From Areca catechu (lineage: Eukaryota > Streptophyta > Magnoliopsida > Arecales > Arecaceae), in assembly GCA_021397845.1 (NCBI GenBank), contig CM038052.1, positions 46,956,949 to 47,020,948 of the forward strand: a stretch of 64,000 nt of DNA, read 5' to 3'. Positions 19,007-28,755 of this stretch are shown piece by piece; position 1 is the first letter of the stretch; every line of letters starts with the position of its first letter. The notes under the pieces were generated by a model. That model saw only the letters and a list, made by a program, of their open reading frames with translations. It made no database searches and had not been told where the DNA came from. The position numbers and the translations under genes are program-made.

Positions 19007-20594
19007 TGTTGACCCCTAAAGTGATTTTGATGATAACAAAACATTGGAGCATACATTTGGTTATCTAACAACTCTTCAAATGATTGGCAAGTTTTTGTAA
19101 GACAACTACATTGACACACTTTTTAATCCCTACAATCTTTAATGTTTTGTGTTGAGTTGTAAAGTATTTAGAATCTTGTAAAGAAGAACCCTACAAAAAA
19201 ACTTTCCTATTAAAATCAAGTTTAAGGGTTACTTCTAGTAGTCCTTCTTGCTTCAAGTTTTCTTGAATTTATTGTAAGTAGTTCTTGAAGAGATCTTTAA
19301 AGCATGGGACAAGTGTTCTGGAAGTTTGAAGTTGATTTGGCTGAAGAACCACCTTCGAGCCGACTGGAAGGACAACCTGTCAACTCTGGCACTGGCACTG
19401 AAGACAAGTTCTCTGGCACACAGATCTAGCCGACTGGCACCAAGGCCCAGTCGACTCGTCCAGAACATGGTTGAGAACGTTCTGAGATTCTCAGGAATTC
19501 GAGCCAACTAGAATTAGATCCAGCCGACTCATCCAGAACTCAGTTGAGAATGGTCTGAGAGCCTCTAAGATTCCAGCCGACTGGAATTCAGCCTAGTTGA
19601 CTCGTCCGGAGTGAGGAATTTTCTCAATTATGGAAGCTAACCGACTGGCACTCAGCCTAGTCGACCCGAACTTCATCCGAGCTGACGCGAAGTTTGTCCG
19701 AGCCGACTGGAATGATGGGGTCACCTCCAATGGCTAGTTCCAGTTCTTAGTTTTTGAATTCCAAAAGTGCTCCAACGGTAACCTATCACCTCCCAACGGT
19801 CTACAACGTTCAAAATCAAGGAAAGGCAATTGAAGTCTCAATAAATAAGATATGAGAACATCCTTGAAAAGGTGCTAATAAATTATTGAGCATTTATTGA
19901 ACACTTATTGAATTAAAGAGAGAGAGCACTAGAGCTTTAAAGTCTGTTTTCAAGCCTGCAACAATTCTTACCAGAAGCTTGGAGCACCTTTTAAGGAAAG
20001 CAAGGAAGCTATTCAAGTGCATTGAAGAGCATTCAGTGGATCTTCACTCGAGCTGCATTGGAACCACCCAGACAACAGAGTTTGTCTTTATTGTTGCTTT
20101 TTTATTATATCATTTAGAATATCTGGGTTATTAGTGAGCCTGGTTGTAAAAACCAAATAGGTTTGTTTGGTGAGCCTTTAAAAATCAGAGTGTAGAGGTT
20201 TCTTTGGTGAGCCTATCTAAAAACCAAAGTGTAGAGGTTTTAGGTAATCCTGTGAAATCCTAGCTTGGGTTTCTTTGGTAAGCCCGGTTTCAAAAACCAA
20301 AGTGTAGAGGTTGGAATTGTGAGCCTGTAAAACAATCCGACTGTATTCCGGTTTGGGAGATATAGTGGAAATCCTGAGAGGTGAACTTGGATAGTGGACG
20401 TAGGAGCTGGGTTGCTCCGAACCACTATAAACCAACTTTGTTTGTGTTGTGTTTGTTTTATTTTTTAGCTTCTGCATTCTTACTCTGACTAACACAGCAC
20501 CTAACCACTAAAAGGAATTACTTGTGCACATACTTGCGAAAATTTTGTAATTCCCAATTCACCCCCTTCTTGGGACTAAGCCAATTGGGCAACA
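19007..20594 (+). repeat. 5' LTR of element B (1.59 kb)
   Basis: Runs TGTTGACCCC to GGGCAACA and matches 28756-30324. In the first 195 bp I count about seven differences, mostly transitions. The GCCGACT-type array is at 19355-19710. The TATA position (19840-19847) reads AATAAATA here but TATAAATA in the 3' LTR. The leader array of TTGGTGAGCC units is at about 20128-20340. The stem GGAGC 20403-20407 with GCTCC 20414-20418 precedes GAACCACTATAAA. Confidence 0.95.
19355..19710 (+). promoter_or_regulatory. CCGACT-type motif array in U3 of B
   Basis: About 12 copies of CGAGCCGACTGGA, CAGCCGACTC and related motifs are clustered 130 bp upstream of the TATA position. The array at 29105-29440 in the 3' LTR is equivalent. 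The full motif core GAGTCGACTC is palindromic; many copies carry GCCGAC in place of GTCGAC. Confidence 0.6.
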
Positions 20595-20596
20595 GC

Positions 20597-20608
20597 TGGT
20601 ATCAGAGC
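20597..20608 (+). other. Primer-binding site of B (initiator Met-tRNA)
   Basis: TGGTATCAGAGC lies two bases after the 5' LTR and complements the 3' end of initiator methionine tRNA. Confidence 0.92.
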
Positions 20609-20637
20609 AGTGTCTCTGATTAATTGAGTTAAGATTT

Positions 20638-22503
20638 ATGGCTCATCCCATGAGTACATCCTTGGTCGAGGGCCAATCAACAAATAGACCTCCAATATTT
20701 ACAGGCACTAATTATTCATATTGGAAAGCATGAATGAAAATTTACATACAAGCTGTAGATTTTTAATTGTAGAAGGTCATCTTGAAAGGGCCACACATTC
20801 CCACAATTGAAGTTGATGGCATGGACATCCCTAAGCCTGAAGAGGACTGGGATGATCATGACATGAAGATGGGGGAATTGAATGCCAAAGCAATGAACTT
20901 TTTATATTGTGCTTTGGATGCAAACGAGTTCAACCGAATTTCCACTTGCTCTTCAGCAAAGGAAATCTGGGATAAACTTGAAGTGACCCATGAGAGAACT
21001 TCCCAAGTGAAAACCTCCAAGATAAATATTTTAGTTCATAATTATGAATTATTCAAAATGGAACCTTCCGAAACAATATCTGCCATGTTCTTTAGATTTA
21101 TAGATATTATCAATGGTTTAAAGAGTCTTGGAAGGATATATTCTAATGCAGATCTAGTTTAGAAGATCCTTCGTTCTTTGCCCGACAAATGGGATCCCAA
21201 GGTGCTGCGATCCAGGAAGCCAAAGATCTAAACACATTGCTACTGGATGAACTGTTGGGATCACTCATCACTCATGAGCTGACAATGTAACACAGAACGG
21301 AAGATGAGCAGAAGAAAAAGAAGACAATAGCCTTCAAAGCTGCTTTCGATTCAAAGAGGGATGATGAAGAATTTGAAGAAGAAAGCACCTCCTTCAATGG
21401 TGACCTAGAAGATGAAGACATCGCTATGGTTGTGAGGAGATTCAGAAAATTTATGGAAAGAAAGAAAGAAAGGTACAACCGAAAATCTCACAGAAAGGAT
21501 TATGGAAAGGAAAAGGAAAAGGACAGAGAGAAAGACAAAGAGGTAGTCCCCATGTGCTACGAATGCAAGAAGTCGGGGTACATACGTAGGACTGTCTACT
21601 GTTGAAGAAATCCTTTAGACAAAAGAAGAAAAAGAAAGCCATGGTTGCCACATGGTGTGACAGTAAAGACTCATCATTATTTGAAGAAGAAGAGACCACC
21701 AAGACTACAAATCTTTGCTTAATGGGTATCGAAGATGAGGTAACATCCTCTAACAATTGCACTGAATTTACTTTCGATGAATTAAATTCTGCTTTTCGTG
21801 ACTTACTTTCTGAATTTAAGAAAGCTGGAGTAAAGATAAAATCATTGAAAAATATGAATGATTCTTTACTCAAACAAAAGGATGAAATATAAAAAAAGAA
21901 CATTTTATTACAAAAAAAATTACATGACTTTTCTGAAAAATTTGAAAAACTGAAAAATGAAAATCTTTCATATGAAAAGAAAAACAATGATTTACTTTCT
22001 GAAAATAATGAATTAAAAAAGGAGGTTACAAAACTCAAGCCTTTGGTTGAAAAACTCACTTTATCTTCAAATAAGCTTGAGCTAATTTTAAAAGAACAAC
22101 AAATTTCTGGAAATAAAGCTGGAATTGGTTTCAACACTTCATTTGTAAATGGAATTTCAGCAACGACTTTTGTGAAATCCAAAACACCTTCTCAAAAATT
22201 TTATCTCAAAAAGTTTCAGCCACACCAAAAACTGTTTCTACTTCAAAGTCTTTATCATATGTTCCTAAGAATTTGAGCAAAAATGCATACATTCCAAAAG
22301 GTTCAAAATCTGCATCAAGTGCATCAACTTTTAGAACTTCAAATTCTGTTTCCATTAAAAATTCTAAAGTTATTTGTTATGCTTGTAAAAGAATAGGACA
22401 TAAAGCTTTTGAATGCAATAATCTTAAAAATGTCCATAAAAAGGTAAAAAAGATTTGGGTTCTCAAAGGAACCACCTCTACTGACTTGCAAGGACCCAAG
22501 TAG
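20638..22503 (+). pseudogene. gag: Element B gag (frameshifted)
   Basis: The gag starts at 20638 (MAHPMSTSLVEGQSTNRPP), matching the starts in A and C. Stops occur within the first 60 codons (TGA after YWKA, TAG near VDF). The block 20782-21162 is open and carries the gag core (EDWDDHDMKMGELNAKAMNF, EFNRISTCSSAKEIWDKLE). A one-base loss near 21204 shifts the frame. The first knuckle is damaged (CYECKKSGY, with Tyr in place of His, then out of frame). A coiled-coil region is at 21602-22120. The second knuckle CYACKRIGHKAFEC is intact at about 22378-22419, in an open stretch ending at 22503. No functional capsid is expected. Confidence 0.8.
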
Positions 22504-22561
22504 CTTGGGTACCTAAAAGAATTTATTGACTATTTTGTAGGAATGTCTTGTAGCCCAAAAA

Positions 22562-23992
22562 TTGAAGAAAAGGTGGTACTTGGACAGCGGCTGCTCAAGA
22601 CATATGACGGGTGACAACAACCAATTCATCACCCTTGAAATGAAAAAAGAAGGTATGGTTACCTTTGGAGACAATGACAAAGGGAGAATAATCGGTATTA
22701 GTAAGATCAAAATAACTCCCTTTACTTTTATTGAAAATGTTTTGCTAGTAGACAAATTGAAGCATAATCTCTTAAGTATAAGTCAATTGTGTGATAAAGG
22801 CTTCAAGGTTGTCTTTGAGTCTTCTATGTGCATAGTAACTAACTCTTTAGATTCTAGCAATAAATTTATTGGACATAGACTCGGGAATATTTATGTGGTA
22901 GATCTCAATGATCTTGCCATGTCTAGTAGCCCTAGTCTAGTTGCAATGAATGCTAAGATCAAAGAGTCAAGTTTACTATGGCATAGACAATTAGGTCATA
23001 CTAGCATGCATACAATTGCCAAATTAATTTCTAAAGATCTTGTTAGAGGCATGCCTAAGTTTAAAGTTTATTTAAATCTTGTTTGTGATGCATGCCAAAT
23101 GGGTAAACAAACTAGGGAGAATTTTAAATCAAAGAATATAGTTACTACAACAAGACCTCTTGAACTATTTCACATGGATCTTTTCGGACCTACTAGGACC
23201 ACAAGCCTAGGAGGGATGAAATATGCTCTTGTGGTAGTAGATGATTTTTTGAGATTTACGTGGGTTTTGTTCATTGCTTCGAAAGATGAAACTTTTCATG
23301 TTTTCAGAAAATTTCATAAAAATGTTTCAAACCAAAAGAACTTATCTTTGATTTCAATTAGAAGTGATCATGGAACTGAATTTGAAAATCAATTTTTTGA
23401 AGATTATTGTACTGAATTTGGCATTGATCACAACTTCTCCGCTCCTAGAACACCTCAACAGAATGGTGTTGTAGAAAGGAAAAATAGGACATTGGAAGAA
23501 ATAGCTCGCACAATGTTATGTGAAGGCAATCTTCCAAAATACTTTTGGACAGAAGTGGTGAACACTGCATATTATATTTTAAACCGTGTTTTGATCCGTC
23601 CTATTTTAAAGAAAACCCCCTATGAGCTTTGGAATGACAAAAAACCCAATATTAGTTATTTTCATGTGTTTGGTTGTAAATGTTTTGTGCATAACAATGG
23701 AAAAGATAATTTAGGAAAATTTGATTCTAAAGCTGATGATGCAATTTTTCTAGGTTATTCATTACATAGCAAAGCATATAGGGTTTTTAATAAAAGGACT
23801 CTTACTGTTGAAGAGTCAATTCATGTTGTATTTATTGAAACTAACACTACACCTTCTAGACAAGAAGAGTGCATAGATAATGATATAGGTATATTGCAAA
23901 AAGGAATGGATGACTTGAGCATTCAAGACAAAGACACACAAGGTGGAGAAGAAACTGTAAGTAAGGATCACACTGATCTACCGAGGGATTAG
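22562..23992 (+). CDS. pol: Element B pol, protease plus integrase segment
   Basis: 476 residues in one open frame, the longest pol segment in the window. It starts at the protease motif WYLDSGCSRHMTGD (DSG intact). It continues through the beta-rich block (VTFGDNDKGRIIGI, HNLLSISQLCD) and GAG-pre-integrase (LLWHRQLGHTSMH, CDACQMGKQ). The integrase core has Asp in HMDLFGPTRTT, Asp in IRSDHGTEFEN and Glu in GVVERKNRT, so all three catalytic acids are present. The conserved integrase tail (FLGYSLHSKAYRVFNK) and an acidic linker follow. It ends at a TAG just before the HPKELIIGDP block. The first Met is not a true initiation site; in the live element this would be part of the gag-pol product. 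Confidence 0.88.
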   Translation: MKKRWYLDSGCSRHMTGDNNQFITLEMKKEGMVTFGDNDKGRIIGISKIKITPFTFIENVLLVDKLKHNLLSISQLCDKGFKVVFESSMCIVTNSLDSSNKFIGHRLGNIYVVDLNDLAMSSSPSLVAMNAKIKESSLLWHRQLGHTSMHTIAKLISKDLVRGMPKFKVYLNLVCDACQMGKQTRENFKSKNIVTTTRPLELFHMDLFGPTRTTSLGGMKYALVVVDDFLRFTWVLFIASKDETFHVFRKFHKNVSNQKNLSLISIRSDHGTEFENQFFEDYCTEFGIDHNFSAPRTPQQNGVVERKNRTLEEIARTMLCEGNLPKYFWTEVVNTAYYILNRVLIRPILKKTPYELWNDKKPNISYFHVFGCKCFVHNNGKDNLGKFDSKADDAIFLGYSLHSKAYRVFNKRTLTVEESIHVVFIETNTTPSRQEECIDNDIGILQKGMDDLSIQDKDTQGGEETVSKDHTDLPRD

Positions 23993-25632
23993 AGGTATGT
24001 TATATCTCACCCTAAAGAATTAATAATAGGAGATCCTTCACATGGTGTTAGGACTAGGGCTGCACTTAAGGATGCACATGATTACCTAGCCTTTGTATCA
24101 CAAATAGAACCCCATAGCTTAGAAGAGGCTAAGACTGACCCAAACTAGATGATGGCAATGCATGAAGAATTAAACCAGTTTGAAAGAAATAAGGTATGGA
24201 CACTTGTAGATAGATCTTCAGACCATCTAATTATACGAACTAAATGGGTCTATAGGAATAAATTAGATGAGCAAGGAAACATTATAAGGAATAAAGCTAG
24301 ATTAGTGGCTAAGGGATATAACTAAGAAGAAGGTATTGATTTTGATGAAACCTAGCACCCGTAGCAAGACTAGAAGCCATTAGATTACTACTTGCATTTG
24401 CTTGCTACATGAACTTCAAACTCTTTCAAATGGATATAAAAAGTGCATTTCTTAATGGTTTTATCTTTGAACAAGTTTTTGTGGAACAACCACCAGGTTT
24501 TGAAAATCACACTTTTCCAAACCATGTATTCAAATTAAACAAATCATTGTATGGTTTGAAACAAGTACCTAGAGCCTGGTATGATAGACTTAGCACTTTC
24601 TTAATTGAAAATGATTTTTCAAGAGGAAATGTAGACAAAACTTTATTTATCAAAAAGAAGAATGATGATATCTTAGTTGTACAAATATATGTTGACGACA
24701 TCATTTTTGGTGCAACTAACGAATCTCTATATAAAGAATTTGCTAAGCTTATGTAGGGAGAATTTGAAATGAGCTTAATGGGCGAGTTGAACTACTTCCT
24801 TGGACTTCAAGTAAAACAAACAAAGGAAGGCATCTTCATTAACCAAGCCAAATACATCAAGGAAATCATCAAAAAGTTTGGTATGGAGAGTAGCAAATCA
24901 ATGAGCATACCCATGAGCCCAGCTTGCAGACTGGATAAAGATGAGAATGGATCCAATGTTGACCAAAAGCTATATAGAGGTATGATCGGATCCTTATTGT
25001 ATTTAACTGCAAGTAGACCTGACATATTATACAGTGTACGTGTATGTGCTAGATTTCAGTCATCACCAAAAGAAACACATATGCTTGCTGTAAAAAGAAT
25101 AATTAAATATTTGAAAGGAACAAGTAATTTAGGAATTTGGTATTCTAAACATTCTACTTTGAATTTGATTGGATTCTCTGATGCTGATTATGCTGGTTGT
25201 AAAATAGATAGAAAAAGCACTAGCGGTACATGCCAATTTTTAGGATTGAATTTAATTTCATGGCACTGTAAGAAGCAAAACTCCGTAGCCTTGTCCATAG
25301 CTGAGGTTGAGTATGTGGCTGCCGGTAGTTGTTGTGCTTAAGTGTTATGGATTAAACAACAACTAGAAGACTTTGGTGTATCACAATCTAAAATTTCAAT
25401 TAAATGTGATAACACAAGTGCTATCAATTTGACAAAGAATCCAATTCAACACTCTAGAATCAAGCACATTGAAATTATACATCATTTTATTAGAGATCAT
25501 GTTTCATATGGTAGTATCGTGCTTGACTTTGTGCCTACTGAAGATCAACTAGCTGACATATTTACCAAGCCACTCAATCAAGATAGATTTGAGCTGATTA
25601 GGAGTGAATTAGGACTTTGTGATCCCTTCTAG
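23993..25632 (+). pseudogene. pol: Element B pol, reverse transcriptase and RNase H (with stops)
   Basis: This continues the pol of B to its natural end (ELGLCDPF, stop 25630-25632). The RT begins KWVYRNKLDEQGNI and is broken by stops near 23990, 24147 and 24324. A small deletion lies near 24353 in the FDET-AP motif. Open pieces are 24409-24756 (RT palm with IYVDDIIFGATNE, catalytic YVDD intact), 24769-25341 (RT thumb and RNase H start, FSDADYAGCKIDRKSTS) and 25342-25632 (CDNTSAINLTKNP, LADIFTKPL). The dividing stops at 24754 (TAG) and 25339 (TAA) stand where relatives have Gln. Confidence 0.85.
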
Positions 25633-25781
25633 ATTTTCTAACATAATTCCTTCAATTCTAAGGAAATTTCATCTAGAAAACCTCCTCAATTTATTCTGTT
25701 GAGCCTTAATTTATGTTGAAATTCTATTCAAAGTCCTTCTGAATTTTTGTTCAATGTTTTTTCAAAACTCTACTTTTTCTG

Positions 25782-25951
25782 TTCGAGTCGACTGGATCTC
25801 AATCTGAGTCGACTGGATTTCTCTGAGAGTTTTGAACTTGTTCTGGCCTAGCCGACTCGAACAATTTCGAGTCGACTGGATTTTCTGATGGTTTTAGAAG
25901 AGCTCTGGCCGAGCCGACTCGAACCTTTTTAGGGCTACTCGAGTCAACTGG
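25782..25951 (+). promoter_or_regulatory. Internal copy of the motif array (B)
   Basis: Six copies of the motif of the B LTR (CGAGTCGACTGGA, GAGCCGACTCGAA) lie 150 bp downstream of the pol stop. A TATAAAC follows at 25982. The array sits in the same place as those of A, C and D but uses the B-type motif, so it tracks the LTR of its own element. Confidence 0.65.
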
Positions 25952-26115
25952 AACTTCATGCCAAAGCATTTTGCTTAGGGTTATAAACTCTTCTCCGAAC
26001 CGTTTAGCTTCTATGTTATCTTCTATAATGGTTCACTCATCTCCAAAACCTACTCCAAAGACTCCCTTCTCCCTTCCAAGCACTCCATTTTCTTGTTCTT
26101 CCATCTTTCCTAGCT

Positions 26116-27279
26116 ATGGCACCCAAACGTGTGACAGGTAAACGCTCCGTTAGGGTTGCTCCATCGGTTGAAAAAAAAAGAACGCCTAAGAGGCGGCAAG
26201 AAGAGCCAAGCAGTGAAGAAATTGCAGAGGAAGCCACAAGAGAAGCTGCAACAGCTCCTAGCCAAGTGCCCTCAATGTCTACGCGTCCGGTAACCTCCAG
26301 CCACCGAATTAATTTTGAGTTTATTAAGGGCATTGGGTTAAAAATAGAAGATTTAATTGAAGACCAAGGGTGGAGAAAATTTTGTTCATTGAATGAGAAG
26401 ACATATCCCTCTTTGGTTAGAAGTTTTTATGAAAACTTAAGATTGGGAACTAATCATGTGGAATCCACTATTAAAGGAAAGAGGGTTATTGTCAATAAGG
26501 AATCTTTACATGAATTACTGGATATTCCTTCTGATGGACTGAAATTTTTAGTAATTGACAATAGAGAGAAGACTCTAAAAACAATTATGAACGAAGAAGA
26601 TGTTGGAGGAATTGGCATTGTTTTTGCTAACACCGTATCACTGGAAATGAGACTACTTTACAACTTTATTTGTAGAATTTTCTTGCAAAGAACCGGTAGG
26701 TTTGATTGGGTGAGTGAAAAGGATCTATGTCTCATGGAGCACATTCTAGAGAGAACTCCTGTCAATCTATCATATATTATAATCATGCAAATGAAGGAGA
26801 CTATAAGAAAAGCTAAATCCTGTCTGCCCTATGGAATGATGCTTACTTTATTGTTTAAATCCCATAGAGTCAATTTGGATGGTGAAGACGGATTAGAATT
26901 GCATCACACTGATATCTACACTTCTAAAACTCTTGAAAGGATGGGATATTTCCAAGTGGAAGGAGTGTGGAGAAAGAAAGGTACAAATGTAAGGGCCATT
27001 GGCAGCTCCAGTAGTAGTGAAGAAGAAGAAGAGGAAGAAAATGTAGAAGCTGCTGGAACTTCTTCTACACCAGTACCGGAGCCTGAGTCATTTGTATCTA
27101 AGCCACTGCTGTTACTGAGGAGACTAGAGCACCTTCACCTATGTTTGATATGCTTGCAGCAGAGTTTGATTTTCCTGCACCGGAGTTTGACCTGCCTACA
27201 ATTGATATTCCTTTACCTGATTACCCTACTCCAGCTCCACAACCTCCAATTGTTCAAGTTTAGATTGAAGAGCAATTGA
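26116..27279 (+). CDS. Extra ORF of B, N-terminal 387 residues with plant transposon domain
   Basis: This is the best preserved extra ORF. The basic N-terminus (MAPKRVTGKRSVRV, residues 1-30) could bind nucleic acid or enter the nucleus; that is inference. Residues about 65-285 form the conserved core: RSFYENLRLG, IKGKRVIVNKESLHELLDIP, VSLEMRLLYNFICRIFL, RTGRFDWVSEKDL, SCLPYGMMLTLLFKSH and LERMGYFQVEGVWRKKG. This pattern matches the plant 'putative plant transposon protein' domain (Transposase_32-like); I know of no proven function. A Ser/Glu-rich stretch follows. After about 27103 a one-base shift changes the frame, so the last 50 or so residues are not original. No signal peptide or membrane segment is visible. 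Confidence 0.75.
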   Translation: MAPKRVTGKRSVRVAPSVEKKRTPKRRQEEPSSEEIAEEATREAATAPSQVPSMSTRPVTSSHRINFEFIKGIGLKIEDLIEDQGWRKFCSLNEKTYPSLVRSFYENLRLGTNHVESTIKGKRVIVNKESLHELLDIPSDGLKFLVIDNREKTLKTIMNEEDVGGIGIVFANTVSLEMRLLYNFICRIFLQRTGRFDWVSEKDLCLMEHILERTPVNLSYIIIMQMKETIRKAKSCLPYGMMLTLLFKSHRVNLDGEDGLELHHTDIYTSKTLERMGYFQVEGVWRKKGTNVRAIGSSSSSEEEEEEENVEAAGTSSTPVPEPESFVSKPLLLLRRLEHLHLCLICLQQSLIFLHRSLTCLQLIFLYLITLLQLHNLQLFKFRLKSN

Positions 27280-27977
27280 AAAACTTAACAGATTCACTGA
27301 CAGGTACAATAACTTCTTTGTTTAGTGATTTGAAATAGTCAGTGGACAGCAAATTGGACAGATTAGAAGAGCATGTGTCAAGTCTAGAAGGAAAGGTTGA
27401 AGCTATAGAAACTTCAAGGTCTGCACCTCAGATAAATCTTCAACCAATTCTGAATTATATCTCTTCAAGTTCTGAAATAATTTTGAAGTCTGTGGATGCC
27501 ACTTTGAATGAATATCAAACTGAATTGAAAGATCTTAGAGGCAAAGTGGGAACTATTGTAGATACAAGAGGTATGGCAGAGGATTATACTAGAGGCATTG
27601 GGATTATAAGATCGGAGCTTGGCAAACTTCGAGGATCAGCTGAAGCCTTCGCCAATGTCCAAGCAGCTGAGCTTGTATCTATGTAGAAAGAAATAGATGA
27701 AATGAAGGAGGTAGTAAACAAAGTGCCAGTTAGCCTCAAGGACTTGGAGCAACAGATGAGAGCAATTTGGATGGAAATGGTGTCTCTCTGTGGCACTGTC
27801 AGATCTTTGAAAGTCACAGCTAGGACAAGACCATTGTATGATCCGCCCCCCATTTCCACTAGGGCTCCTAGTACCTCTGTTCACCCTAGGGCTCCTCCTC
27901 CTCATGCTTCATCTAGTCGATCACCTAGACCCACTTCTTGGCAAGGTGTCAATGTTCCTAGAGATGATTCTGATTAG
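27104..27977 (+). pseudogene. Extra ORF of B, C-terminal part after frameshift
   Basis: The original frame continues here: Pro/Asp-rich (FDLPTIDIPLPDYP), then stops near 27261 and 27337. Next come 27342-27686 (114 aa, coiled-coil-like, DSKLDRLEEHVSSLEGKVEA), a TAG at 27684-27686 and 27702-27977. The end is RPTSWQGVNVPRDDSD. With the N-terminal part the full protein would have been about 620 residues. The acidic end matches the ends of the other extra ORFs. Confidence 0.6.
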
Positions 27978-28741
27978 ACAGTTTGTAGTTTCAGTACCTT
28001 TTGGATGTTTTTTTTGAAACTTTTGTAATGGTTGATGTACTGAACACCTTTTTGATAGAAATGAAATGAACATCTTTTTTATTCACTATGTAATGTATGT
28101 ATATTTGTATTATCTTGTTTACATCTCTATTTATTTAAATAGAATTCTCTCTCTAAGTTGAGAAAGTGAAATTATCTCAAACAAATCTTGAAATTTTCTC
28201 AATCTATTTAAAATTCTGAGCTTACCTGTTTAACCTTTTTGAATTGTTGACAAAAAGGGGGAGAATCATAGAGTGCATGAAAGAATACATGAAAGAAAAA
28301 GCTTAATGAATTGCAATTGAAATTCTAAAGTAATGTAGACAGGGGAAGTTTTTAAGGCATTTCTGAATGATCTCTTGCATATTATTCTGATAAAATATTC
28401 AAATGAATGTCAAAGTGGGAGAAACTTAGAGAAAATTTATATTGTCTAGAAATCTTATAAACAGGGGGAGATATACATGTTTAATTTACATGCTTCAATG
28501 ATTACTATGATGCTCTCAACTTATTATATCTATCAGTCGATATTTAATGCTACTTGATACATACAAGCAATCAATCTCTGATATTGACAGTTTATGAATT
28601 TAATTTTGTGCATAACTGTATGGCATATACTGATATACATTTGAGATTACAATTGATTTTATGAACTCTCAAACAAATGTAAATGCTTTCATACTTGTGA
28701 ATAGATTAGATTCTTTTCTTGCCCAGTGTTTTGTCATCATC
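27978..28741 (+). other. B interior: 3' non-coding end with extra PPT-like tracts
   Basis: AT-rich, no gene. Purine tracts AAAAAGGGGGAGA (28252-28264) and ACAGGGGGAGAT (28461-28472) resemble the polypurine tract of A and C more closely than the actual PPT of B at the LTR does. Confidence 0.6.
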
Positions 28742-28755
28742 AAAAAGGAAGAGAT
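28742..28755 (+). other. Polypurine tract of B
   Basis: AAAAAGGAAGAGAT lies directly before the 3' LTR; the G-run is interrupted by AA compared with A and C. Confidence 0.8.

Noticed and set aside
21451..22182. 243-residue minus-strand frame, Phe/Ser-rich
   Set aside because: Antisense shadow of the Lys/Glu-rich gag of B; the plus strand carries the recognisable gag.
26116..27279. Extra ORF as a viral envelope gene
   Set aside because: No signal peptide, transmembrane segment or glycosylation-rich ectodomain is visible; the core resembles a plant transposon domain instead.
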